From: Stereocaulon alpinum
Taxonomy: Eukaryota; Ascomycota; Lecanoromycetes; Lecanorales; Stereocaulaceae
Direction of reading: 5' to 3'
Assembly: GCA_018257865.1 (NCBI GenBank)
Contig: JAEUBA010000147.1
Location: 1-45,279 of the forward strand
DNA: 45,279 nt
Made by a program: the position numbers and the translations under genes. Below, piece by piece: positions 1 through 10,283 of this stretch (the stretch's first letter is position 1; the number at the start of each line of letters is the position of its first letter). The notes beneath the pieces are model-generated. The model did not search any database and was not told the DNA's origin. It was given only the letters and a program-made list of their open reading frames with translations.

Positions 1-122
1 AACCCTAACCCTAACCCTAACCCTAACCCTAACCCTAACCCTAACCCTAACCCTAACCCTAACCCTAACCCTAACCCTAACCCTAACCCTAACCCTAACC
101 CTAACCCTAACCCTAACCCTAA
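1..122. repeat. Telomere, C-rich strand
   Basis: Twenty perfect copies of the hexamer AACCCT plus a final AA, with no variant units. CCCTAA/TTAGGG is the usual telomere repeat of filamentous fungi. Finding the C-rich strand at the 5' end makes this the left end of a chromosome arm. The array is cut by the start of the window, so its true length is unknown. Confidence 0.98.
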
Positions 123-560
123 GGGGTTACCCGGGGGGTTACTATGGCGGTTTTTGGGGGGGTAACCTGGGAGTTATGTTAGGGAACCCTTAGGGAGTTA
201 TTTCGGGGGTTGTCCGGGGGTTTATTTGGGGCTACCTAGGGGGTTATCTTGGGCTTATTTACGGGGTTATTCGGGGGTACCCGGGGGGTTATTTCGCCGC
301 CTACTTTTAGGCTTCTTTTGTACTTGTTTTCGGCCTATATTGGAGCTATATTGACGTTGTTCTAGGGACTTATTTCGCGGTGACCGGGGGGGTTATTTGG
401 TATTTATATCGGGCTTTACTTTACCGATTATTTCGGGCTTACCGGGCGGCTTATAACGGGCTTACTTTCTAAGTTATCTAGTAGTTATAACGGGCCTACC
501 TAGGGGGTTATCGCGCCGTTACTCCGGAGTTACTTCTAGTTATACTATACTACCTTAACT
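123..560. repeat. Degenerate G-rich subtelomeric repeats
   Basis: Right after the last CCCTAA the strand switches to runs of 3-7 G separated by TTA, TTT or TAC, with recurring GGGGGTTATTT-like units. The units resemble telomere repeats in the opposite orientation (GGGTTA) but are far too diverged to be one array. No open frame is present. G-runs on the plus strand here face G-runs on the minus strand in the telomere. Confidence 0.7.
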
Positions 561-599
561 TAATTGTATTATACTATATCGGGTTATACTTACTCTAAA

Positions 600-3500
600 T
601 AACTTTATCTTCTACTCTATTAACTATTTCCCCTTCGTTTTGGGGTATTTATTAAGAGAATAAGTAAATTTCTATCGATATAACTCGAACTCTACCCGAA
701 AATTATACTATAACCCTATATAACTCCTATCTATCCTATCTAAGTCGATATCTATGCGAAAATCCAAAAGAATCGATATAATTCGTTACTCTCTATATCG
801 ACTACCTAAACTTTCCGCCCTAGAAACGCTACTAGGTCCTTTTAAGACTTATAACTAATCCCGTATTTCTGGGCTTCTTAAACTACCTAACTCTTATAGT
901 TAATCCAATTAGTTTCGATCCCAGTAGCGAGAAAATCGATAAGTATTAACGGATATTAATATATAGCCCCTGGAATTCGCTGGAATCGACCTTCCGTAAC
1001 AGCTCGGTATTTAGAATAAATTAATTAGGGTAGTCCGCAGGTAAAACAGCCCGAATAAGACTCGAAACGGATAGTAGTTCGAATAAAATCCCGGTTTTTT
1101 CGACTATTTTCGGCGTTTTCGTCTGTATAGCTATCTAGACTATACTCTATACTATTAAGTAGGCACTTCTTATTATAAGCGATTAGTTTCTTAACTAAAT
1201 TAGTTATTTTTAAGGCTTAGCGAGCTTAACTTTTAAGGAGATTAAGCTTAATATCTCGCTTTTCTTTTAAAATCCGTTCGAATTCTTAGATATCTAACTC
1301 CGATATTACGGGTTCGACTACATTCGACTGAGATAGATTAATATTAGCTGAATTTAACTAGGGATTAGCTGTTTCTAGGCTAATTAGCCTGCAGATATCG
1401 CACTTTTCCTCCTTCTCTTCGTAATTTTCTCGATCTTCTTAGCTATCTATTACCTAATTTAGTATAACTCGACGGCAGCTACTGGTAGACGTATATTTAA
1501 GGAGTTCCTTAGTAGTCGCCTGCTTACTGTTAGAGTTAATAAGTAGAATAGCCTTACTAGCGATATTATCTCTTCCAGCTTAACCGCTCTCTTAGACGTA
1601 ATCTAGCAAATTACCCCGAAATCTGAGGTAAATTACTACCTGAATAGTAGGTTAATCGAATCCTAATCCTAAGGCGCTGGTAGCGGCGAATAACTAGTAG
1701 TTTCCGGAGCTAAAATCCTTAAGAATCGCCTCTTTTTTCGCGGTATCTTCGATATCTTAGTAGTATATTAAGCACCTAAGGAGGTTCCCGACCCGTTTAG
1801 TAAGCGTAATAGTACCGTAATAGATAATAATCTAATTCGGTAGCGGATACTAAGTTAATTTAGCTTAGATTAAGGCCTAAAGTCGATCTTCTTAGTCCTA
1901 ATTTAGAATATTAAGTATCTAATACCGGATATTAGGCCGACTAGTAGCTTCTTAAAGGACCTTTAGTTAATTTAAGCTAATCCTAATAAGGTTTAGCTAC
2001 TAAGGTTCGATTTAAGGTAGTAGTATAGCAGTAAGGTAAACGAGTTAAGTTTCTAGTAACCTAAGCTAACTAAGCTTTTAAAGTTTAGGCCGGAAATCAG
2101 GCGTACTAGCGAGGATAATATAATATTTATTAACTATAATTTAATCTAATCGATTCTAAACTCGCTGCCGTCGAACGAATTTAAAAAATCGAGTAGTAGT
2201 CGCGGATTCTATAGTAATTAGTAGAATTCTTCTAGGGGCTAAGGTAGTATTAGCGTCTTAAATAGTAACTTATAACCCTAGCTCCTTAGCTTAGCGTTTT
2301 AGGTCTCCTTAAAGTAAGAGAAGAGGAATTATAACGATAGTAAGTTAATCTAAGGATAATATTAAAGCGGGTAGAAGGAATAGTAGACTCTTCCTATATC
2401 TAGTAGCTATAATTACTAGTATAGGACTAGTACTAGATAATATAGCTTATAAAGCAGGCTCCTAAAGACCTCAAAAGCTTTTATTAGGCCCGAAATATCT
2501 TCGAAACTTAGTAAGTAAGTCGATTTTCTAGAGTTACTTCTACTATAGAATTTCGTACCTCGCTTAATTTTTCTCTATAGATATAGTAGTATCTTGCTAA
2601 GAAAGAGTCCTCTTATATAGATAGAATTAGTAAAGCTAAGTACTAAGTTAGTAGAATTTTATACGTTAATCTTCGGTCTGCCCTAGTAATTCGGTAGTAT
2701 TTCGAGCGTAGATATTACCGGCGGTACTAGTAATATAGCTAGTCTAGAGGTCCTTAATATTATCCTCTATATCGATATTAAATTCGGCTTCTGGGTTGAG
2801 ATCTTTTAAGATAAGCGAGGTTAAAGTCGAATCTTTAAGATATTTTCGAAGAATAGCGATAATAATATATCTCTACTTTAAAAGGGAAATATTCAACCCT
2901 AATCGACCTAAAAATTCGCGAAGTAAAAGTTAACTAATCTAAGTAGGCGTCTAGGTATTATACTATTTCTAAAAGGGAACTTCTAGGTTAGAATTAATCT
3001 CCTCTAGATCCTCGTTAAATTCTAGGGTAGTCTAATATTAAGGTCTCTTCTAAATAGGACTAGGAAGGTCTTAGGTAGGATTACTAACTTTTTTAGGCTA
3101 TAGAAAATAGCTAGAATCAGCTAGGGTTAAATTTTTATTAAGAAGTAGTCGAATATTCGTCTTAAATAGGATTACTAGCTATAGATAGTAGATAATAAGC
3201 TTAGATACCTCTCCTAGTAGATATCGATAGATAATTTTCGGCTTTACTAATATCGAATAGCCTTTATAGTAGCTGGTAACGAAGGTAATTAGCCCTTTTT
3301 CTAAGAATAATCCTTAAAGACTACTATATTTACTATTCTTATAGCGAATACTAAGAAGCTTAGGGCTCCTAGTAGGGCTACTACTAGTAAGGTGAAAGAG
3401 GAGTAGCAGTAGATCCTTAAATCGCCGAATTTTTAGAAAGTAAGTATCGATCTAAGTAGTATTCCAGATAATATTCGCTAAACCTTAGTAGTATTCCTAA

Positions 3501-5330
3501 AGAAATTAACTTAAGAAGGCTTTATTTCGGAGAATTCGACTATATAGCCACTTAGTAGCGTTAAATAGCTAGGTATTTCGTTAGTCTTCTAAGAAAAACT
3601 AGTCGATTTCGTCGTTTCGAGGATTATCTACTAGGTTTTCGAGCTGAATAGTAGGTAATTCCCTCAGATTATTAGAGTTAAGTAGTAATAAATCCTCGAA
3701 AAGTATAGATTAGGCCTTAGTAGTAATATCCTAAACGAATTCCCGCAGTTAATTAATAGCTATTAAGATATCTTCGTAGAATAGCTTATCGCCTATCTAG
3801 TCTAAGGAGCTAACTTTTAAGGTATTATATTAAATAGTAAGTCTATATAATCTGAGCTTTAATATCTAGTTAAACGGAGTTAGTAGACTATTAAATTCCG
3901 TTAGGGTAAGCTATTTCTAGGTATACTCCTTAGTAACTTCCTAATAAGATTTCGCCTAGGGGTCTTCCGGTTTTAGATATATCTTCTTTAGCTAATTATA
4001 AGTATTATAGGCTTTTTAGAGAATAAGAAACCGACTGGTAGTAATAATACTACTAAGGATAGAAGTATATTCCTTTACCGTTCGCTAGGTATCTTACTTA
4101 GTAAGGCTAAGAATAGCTAACCTACTAATAAGGGGGCTCGAATATTCGGTATTAGTAAAGTAGTTATTAAGAAGGCTTATTAAGAAGTCTAATAGTAGGT
4201 CTTAGAATTAAATATCGTATATAGGAGTCTTAGTATTATCTAAGTTATTAGAGTTCTTAGGTATTTTACTATAAGATATATTAGTAAAGAGTAATACTAA
4301 CTTCTAAGAAAATATAACTTACCTATTAAGAAATTAAGATACTTTAGATACTAGTTCCTAAAGAAAGTTCTACTATCTTAAAGATAGTTAATACTCTAGC
4401 TGATCCTTAAGCTCTAGCGTCTAGGTCCTTAGAATATAGGTAATAATTTAAATCTAAGTAGTAGTATATTAGTTAATAGTAGCTAGTAATAGCTGACTGT
4501 TAAGCGGTTTCTAGTTAGAAAGCTTACCAGTTTCTTTTTAATTTACATATTCTAGGGAAGCTAGCCTAATAACCTTACGTCGACTAGTTTACTAAGCTCG
4601 AGAAATTAGACGTTTAGTAGCTATAATAATAGTACTAAGGATAGTATCGTCTTTAGTAGGGTTTTTAGTACGAGGAAGGGTAATCTAAGCCCGAATTATT
4701 AGTTTTTCGAATTTACTAAGGTATTTCACCTAACTAGCACAGTCTAGCTAGGCGTTTAGCTTAAGTTAACTAGGACTAAACTAAATTTAGCTATTAGTAG
4801 CTTTAGTAGCTTCCCTAAGTTAGATATCTAGCTACTACGACCCTAACTTAAATATTTAAGCTTAATTCAGCGAGCTAGGCCTATTCGGGTCTTCCGTAGG
4901 ATCTAAAACCTCGAAATATTATTAATCTAGACTAGTAGTAAAGAATTATTAGTAATAAATATTAGATTTCTATAGTCGACTAGTAGTAGTATTAGTAGTA
5001 GTAGAAAACCGCTACTTAGGTTTTCGAGGATTCTTCCAGCTATAAGTAGCTTTTAGGTGCTAATATAGGGGTCGAATATTAGTATATATCTAGTTACAGG
5101 GAGTCGACTAGTCGGTACTAGTAGCGAGATATTTATAGCTCGAAGAGAAAACCGGTAGGTAGGGAATTAGTAGAATAGTTAGAGTAGGATAGATAACTAA
5201 GTCGGTATAAAGGGCTAAGCTATATATAGCTAGCTAATTTCGATTATTTAAAGATATATCCTAATATAGTCGATTAAGGTAGCCTTATAAAGCAGTGGTT
5301 TTAATAGCGTAGGAGTAAGTTTTATAAATA
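600..5330 (-). pseudogene. Telomere-linked RecQ helicase (TLH), RIP-inactivated
   Basis: Read on the minus strand through many TAA/TAG codons, the frame still shows RecQ helicase motifs in order. A Walker A-like region (YRKSLLFLLPA) lies near 2370-2405. A motif III-like LTA sits near 2030, followed by SRPNIRY near 1930. FAATSALGLG lies near 1655-1680. A motif VI-like ERG.AGRD lies at 1568-1591. A cysteine-rich tail (CDIC, then CFTCG) lies near 1060-1410. Coding-like sequence continues upstream to about 5300, giving an original protein of roughly 1,500 residues, which suits fungal TLH proteins. Such genes are multi-copy at chromosome ends, so RIP of one copy is expected. The 3' end faces the telomere. 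The stops are almost all explained by CAA/CAG or TGG becoming TAA/TAG. The ends are approximate. Certain as a RecQ-type remnant; the TLH label rests on position and architecture. Confidence 0.85.
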
Positions 5331-5502
5331 AGAACGTTATATTTACTAAGGTAAATAAATACTTAGTTAAAAAGCTTCTTTATAGTAAAAGTAGATAGTA
5401 AAGTAATAGAGAAGAAGTAAGGAAGAAGAGGGAAGAGAGAACTCTTATATAATTTAAAAATATTAAGAAAATATCCTCTAAGAGTAGCATGGTTTTATAA
5501 AG

Positions 5503-5526
5503 TAGTAGGGTAGTAGGGTAGTAGGG
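5503..5526. repeat. Short array (TAGTAGGG)x3
   Basis: Three perfect copies of the 8-mer TAGTAGGG, followed by TATAGGGTTT. The unit resembles a variant or mutated telomere repeat (TTAGGG) and lies just upstream of the TLH remnant. It may be an interstitial telomere-like tract. Confidence 0.6.
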
Positions 5527-5730
5527 TATAGGGTTTAGATTAAGTATACTTTCTAAGTAACTAAGTATTAAATCCTAAAGGTCTCTATAGATTCTAGACT
5601 GTACTAGTCCTATCTATATTAATTAACCCGAAAGATAAATAATATAGTCTATAACTATTACTTATTAGTAATAGGTGGTTACTAGTAGAAGGTATTATAT
5701 ACTTCTAACTCTAAGTAAGGAGCGGTTTTT

Positions 5731-6095
5731 ACTTATAGCCCTAACTTCTCCGTAATTATCCTACCGAATTTTATAATTTTTAGTATGTTAGAAAGCCCTT
5801 CTCTTTCTCTGTTAGCCTATATATTTTTTATAATTTTATAATATTATTTAAGTTAGAGGAAGAAGGTTAATATCTAGGCCTAAGGGAATAACTACGGGTA
5901 AGGAAAGCGCCCTACTTATAACCTTAGTTTCTCAGTAACCCCCCGACCGAATTTTATAATTTTTAGTGCGTTAGAAAGCCCTCCTCTTTAGCTACGAGAC
6001 CGTATATCTTATATAATTTTATAATAATATTTAGGTTTGAGGAAGAAGGTAGAAAATCTGGCCTAGGAGATTAACTACTAAAATTAAGGTTAGGA
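5731..6095. repeat. 183-bp tandem duplication
   Basis: Two adjacent copies with an exact offset of 183 bp. ACTTATA at 5731 recurs at 5914, and a core of about 20 bp beginning ACCGAATTTTATAA at 5763 recurs at 5946. Other shared blocks are GTTAGAAAGCCC, ATAATTTTATAATA and GAGGAAGAAGGT. The copies have drifted from each other by C/T and G/A changes typical of RIP. No coding potential is visible. Confidence 0.85.
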
Positions 6096-6312
6096 ATATT
6101 AGAATCCGACTTTCTTATAATACTAACAACTTTTTATTAATATATCTAAATTATATATATCAGACCTATAAATTATAGAGCTCGCCGGGGCGAATATTTC
6201 CTATATTTTTTTTTCTAAAAGATTACTACTAGATTTAGTAAGAACTTAATTTAAAGTCTAAGCTAAACTTAATTCGATTTTACTAGACCGGTACTAAAAT
6301 TTGTATAGGGTT

Positions 6313-6341
6313 TAAGCTAAACTCAAGTTAAGTTTAGCTTA
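6313..6341. repeat. 11-bp inverted repeat
   Basis: TAAGCTAAACT and its exact complement AGTTTAGCTTA flank a 7-base loop. A further half copy (AAGCTAAACT) lies at 6260-6269. It may be the relic of a small inverted-repeat element; nothing else supports that. Confidence 0.4.
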
Positions 6342-6359
6342 GAATTAGTAATAGGTAAA

Positions 6360-6991
6360 ACACGTTTCTTACTTTAGCTATTTTAAAGAATAGTATATTA
6401 AACGCTATATATAGGTTAACCTATCTAAGGAACGAATCTAAGCTACCTTTTTAGCCTAAAAACTTAGTAGGGATAGGTAACTTTATTCCGCCTTCGCTAA
6501 TATTAATTCCCTATTTAAGGATAGCGCTAACTCCTCCTAAAGTATTTCGTAGTTCCTTTAAACCTTATTACTAATTACCCTAGATAGAACCGGAAGTGCT
6601 TATACTATATAGTCTAAAGTATAGTATTCAAAGTATAACGGGGGGGTTTAACTCCTGCGGGTAAATTACATAGTATATTAAGTACTAAAAAGGTAATAGA
6701 GATAGGTAGTTATTAAAGTATCTTTAGCTAAGACTCCTCTCTATTATATAAGTTAAATATAAGGAGATAAGAAAATATTCTACTAAAGGAAAACCCTTCC
6801 TTATATATTCCCTTAATTATACTAAGCCCTAGTATAATCTAGCTAATCCTAACCTATATTACCTATATTACTCTATAATATCCCTAATATATCTTAGATT
6901 ACCTATATCACTCTAGTCCTTCTTAGAGTATCCTTTACTTACTAACCCGGTCACGTGCCCTGCCTATAACCCTGCGGGGTTACCCGTAACA
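6360..6991 (-). mobile_element. Gypsy element fragment: 5' LTR plus start of gag
   Basis: This stretch is a diverged, inverted copy of 40328-40920 at the other end of the window. Shared blocks (reverse-complemented) include the LTR body around 6640-6800, the junction around GAAGTGCTTATACTATATAG (6594-6613), and the gag leader with ACTTAGTAGGG.TAGGTAACTTTAT near 6460-6485. The element pointed left, toward the telomere. Only the LTR and about 270 bp of internal sequence can be recognised; beyond about 6350 similarity fades. RIP mutations are present. Confidence 0.8.
6634..6991 (-). repeat. Gypsy LTR (inverted, RIP-mutated)
   Basis: On the minus strand it starts TGTTACGGG and ends CCCGTTATA, that is, TG...CA with the last CA turned to TA by RIP. 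Length 358 bp. It matches the 310-bp LTR at 40328-40637 in its 3' two-thirds. The 5' third is diverged and carries its own short repeats (CCTATATTA, ATATCACTCTA). Confidence 0.75.
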
Positions 6992-7195
6992 TAATACCGC
7001 TAAGTCCGGATATTCTATAGTTAATAATTATACTACTTACTACCAAGCGTCTTATCCTATATTTAGGGTTCTATATAAAAGGTATAGATAGTTAACGGGC
7101 GGGAGTTATTGGCAAGAGTCTCCCCGAAAGTAACGAAATTTTTGGTAGGAGCTTAGTACCTAAAAGCTACTTGTTACTCGTATTATATATAGGTA

Positions 7196-7850
7196 AGTGA
7201 TTTTTTGGGTTGCCTGCAGGTAGTAATACGTATATCGTGTAGAGATGTGTAGAGATCTGTTGTTAGTAGCTGACAGCCAATGGCCAATAAGCTAACATCG
7301 AACTATAGTATTACGTAATCCCGGCAACCGATTAGAGCAGGTGGGGTCGTGTTTCAGGTCGCCTAAACAGCCCCTGAAAATAAATCATCTACGTCTACGA
7401 AGACTACTCCGTAGATTAGACGACGTCACAACTTATAAAGCATCGCTGAGACGCGTCGCGTTTCAGCCATAGCACACATCCGTACTACGTCTTAGCATCG
7501 TCCGACTGAAGTATACTGGATATCTATGTGTCTAAAATAAAAGCCTTTGTTCAGTAGAACAAAGACTTCACATTTGCGTACAGAGATTGGAGACTACATT
7601 CCTTGCATAACGGGCACAACGTGCTAGGCTTCAGTTCGATCATTCAGACTGATCTATAGATCAGCCGGATAGAGAGATCAACGAGTATCTCAAATCCCAG
7701 ACTGTTGTGAATACAATCAGGAAGGGCTTCTGGCTGAATACTTACTTGATGACGAGATCTGTCCAATAGTACAAGAATCCGTCGAGATATCAAGAGTTCC
7801 AAAGTCCTTTAGGTTTGTTATTGGGTTCCACATTGTACGATCGACTAAAC
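7196..7850 (+). promoter_or_regulatory. Upstream region of the methyltransferase gene
   Basis: Ordinary base composition resumes here. There is a CRE-like ACGTCAC within GACGACGTCAC near 7424 and an A/T-rich CTAAAATAAAAG at 7532-7543 that could act as a core promoter. No gene is visible. The assignments are weak and based on motif resemblance only. Confidence 0.3.
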
Positions 7851-8900
7851 ATGGCGAAAATGCTTGATGGGCCAGTGCCAAATGGTGCACGAAGTGTCTC
7901 TTGGCCATGGTACCACCATACACTCACAACAGAGTTGACAGTAGACGCTCGGAAGCTGCTTGAGCAATACAGCAAGATACCTCCGGAGGACGTCGAGAGT
8001 CATATCTACAGAATAGTGAGGGATTCCCGACTCCATGATCCACACCGCACAGTGCTGACGAGACGTTGCCAGCGAGACAAGGCTTGGGGAGTCTTTCCCT
8101 GGCCGTGTGTCGGAGAATTCTGGTTTCTCAGCTTCGGCTTAGCCAAGCATCCTCTCTACCACACAATGGTCCTGCCACGTCTTATCTCTGGAGACTCTCT
8201 ACTCGACCTTGGGGCTTGCCTAGGCCAAGACCTTCGCAAATGCGTCTTCGATGGCGCACCTCCCGATAGACTCTATGCCTCCGACCTCTTTATCGAGTAT
8301 GAGGATCTTTCATATGAACTTTGGCGGGACAGGAAATCTTTTCCGAACCACTTCTTCGCGGATGACGTGCTGTCCGACAACGACAGCTTTATGCGGGGAA
8401 ATTTGATGATGAACTTGGGTCCAGGACAGACAGATATGATAGTCATCAATATGTTCCTGCATCTCTTCGATTACTGCAATCAGCTGAAGGTCGCGACACG
8501 TATCCTCCGTCTCCTATCCCATAAACCTGGCAGTATTGTGCTCGGCTCCCAGGCCGGTGTGGTCGAACCGATTGAGCAACCTCTTAAGCCTCCATTCGAC
8601 AAGACTCAAGACGGGAAGAAAAGGACTATTTTCCGCCACAGCCCTGAGTCCTTTACACGAATGTGGGAGGATGCGGGAAAGGCAGCAGGAGTGCCGCTTC
8701 GGCCAATTGTGTGCGAATTTCAAGTAGCAGAAGTGACTGAGGCGTCTGCACCAGGTGTGGACACCGGTCTCGAAGCTGAGGAGAAGAAGCCTTTCACAGC
8801 GGATGACCTGTTCTCGAGGGCATCCACGACACGGCCCAAGGTCGTCTCACAGTCCGCACCGGAGACAGGGAGGCTTTACTTCTCTGTCATTAGGAGCTGA
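7851..8900 (+). CDS. SAM-dependent methyltransferase, fungal secondary-metabolism type
   Basis: Encodes 349 residues with no intron. The Rossmann SAM-binding motif I reads LLDLGACLGQD (about residues 115-125). It is followed by DGAPPDRLYASDL and a YELWRDR segment, a pattern seen in the methyltransferases that decorate fungal meroterpenoids and related products (AusD/Trt5-like). Those enzymes move a methyl group from SAM to a carboxylate or hydroxyl of a pathway intermediate in the cytosol. I chose the ATG at 7851 because an A lies three bases before it and a G follows it; the frame upstream has no other ATG. No polyketide synthase, terpene cyclase or other pathway gene is in the window, so the substrate cannot be inferred. 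It could be an orphan or a cluster remnant next to the telomere. The reading frame is intact, unlike the RIP block 650 bp away. Confidence 0.8.
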   Translation: MAKMLDGPVPNGARSVSWPWYHHTLTTELTVDARKLLEQYSKIPPEDVESHIYRIVRDSRLHDPHRTVLTRRCQRDKAWGVFPWPCVGEFWFLSFGLAKHPLYHTMVLPRLISGDSLLDLGACLGQDLRKCVFDGAPPDRLYASDLFIEYEDLSYELWRDRKSFPNHFFADDVLSDNDSFMRGNLMMNLGPGQTDMIVINMFLHLFDYCNQLKVATRILRLLSHKPGSIVLGSQAGVVEPIEQPLKPPFDKTQDGKKRTIFRHSPESFTRMWEDAGKAAGVPLRPIVCEFQVAEVTEASAPGVDTGLEAEEKKPFTADDLFSRASTTRPKVVSQSAPETGRLYFSVIRS

Positions 8901-10283
8901 TGGGACGACCGTCAACAAACATTGGCGACAGCTGCAACGGTCCATGAGTGGCGTTGCTATATGCTACCACTAACCTGAACCCTTCGATAGGGGGTCAGTA
9001 GTGCATATTGACTTCACAAGATTGATCAGACTATGGCGAGGATTCAGTGAACAATAGGAGGGAGAGGAAAAGCACATGAGGGTGTTTGAAGTTGGCAAGG
9101 CGCCTTGGGTCTTGGTGCTTCGAATGCAATGGCGGGTATGAAGATATGGGTTAGATGATTGATACGTAGCGAGTCATGCGGTGGATTTTCTACGCGACGC
9201 GTTGCGTAGTTAGTTCTAGCGTGGGGCATGATCTGCATGACCTGAACTCTAATTATGCAACTTGTACATATAATCCCGTCTTAAAGTGTTCATGACGTGC
9301 GATCTCGTCGAACGCAAAGTCGATGGCATCTGGATATGTAACCTGATCGCTAGGTAGCCTCAACGGGGATTGGAGACCCCTGAATTATTATACCATGCCT
9401 CGACCGGGGAGGGTCTATCGCATGGTCGGTGGTATGCCACCATCCACAGAGCAACGGGCAATTTGTGCGGAGCTTAGCAGACAGCTACCACAGTCTACAA
9501 CCAGTGTCATCAGTCCTCTACGTCCGCCCCATAGTTCTTCTCCCACAACCTTCCCTCTTCTCGTGCAGCTATTCAAGAGTGCAGTGGCAAGTGAATAGGA
9601 TGAAAGAATTAGCTTTGCCGGCGATTTATCTAGTGGAAACTTCGTTATATCTCTTGTACTGCACGCTCTGATAGACCGGCCCACTGATGAAATCTCTAGA
9701 AGTATAATGCTCATTTCACCTGTCGTCGATCTACGTTTGAACAACTCCCAGATCAAGGGTGTCGAATCTAGGAACCCGGTACTGTGAAAGAAAAGCGAAG
9801 AAAGAACGGCCAAGTCATGGGTGGCTTCTGGTAAATCCGCGGCTTCCACCATTGCTTGCCGAGACCTCTGCATTGCATGAACAGGGCGTGAACGTGTACG
9901 AGGTCATAGGGTTTATAATATCCTGGCCCCTGGTACTGTTCTATTCCAGGTGCAACGTAAGGCTGCTAGAGTACATGATGAGTGGCTTAAGTAGGATCAA
10001 CAGATGCACTGCTTCCCAATTCCCTTCTCCTGCCACCTGCCTGAAAGTTTGTAAGGCACAGACTAGTTTGTCCACCTCTTGAAAAAACCCTAGCTTCACC
10101 ATACAACTGAGGGCTCAATCGGGTACATTTTTTTTGGAGTAAGGTGCAAGTTTCGATCTCATTATTCGTGGAATCAGATACACAGATCGAGCGTATAAGT
10201 GATAGATCTCGCACTTCTGCACCAGGAAGATTATTCCAATTCCCTGAATGCAGACTTTGCGATCCGATCTGAATAGACCCTGT
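8901..10283. other. Intergenic region with no recognised gene
   Basis: Base composition is normal and RIP is not evident. Open frames occur on both strands, and the longest, at 9415-9873 on the minus strand, is listed separately. No domain, RNA gene or repeat was recognised. Confidence 0.5.
9415..9873 (-). CDS. Hypothetical open frame, 152 aa
   Basis: A true ATG opens a frame of 152 codons with a fairly coding-like mix of residues but no recognised domain, signal peptide or membrane segment. The minus strand continues upstream in other frames with coding-like stretches up to about 10000. This could therefore be the last exon of a decayed or multi-exon gene. It could also be chance. No function is proposed. 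Confidence 0.2.
   Translation of the reverse strand: MQRSRQAMVEAADLPEATHDLAVLSSLFFHSTGFLDSTPLIWELFKRRSTTGEMSIILLEISSVGRSIRACSTRDITKFPLDKSPAKLILSSYSLATALLNSCTRRGKVVGEELWGGRRGLMTLVVDCGSCLLSSAQIARCSVDGGIPPTMR

Larger units (their letters stand above)
123..7195. other. RIP-mutated subtelomeric block
   Basis: CA and TG dinucleotides are very rare while TA, TAG and CTA are everywhere and CpG survives. That is the signature of repeat-induced point mutation acting on CpA on both strands. No reading frame longer than about 60 codons exists. TG becomes normal again near 7200, which I take as the boundary with single-copy DNA. The block contains the dead RecQ helicase, tandem repeats and a Gypsy LTR listed separately. 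The stretch 6100-6350 holds only A/T-rich sequence and a small palindrome. Confidence 0.85.
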
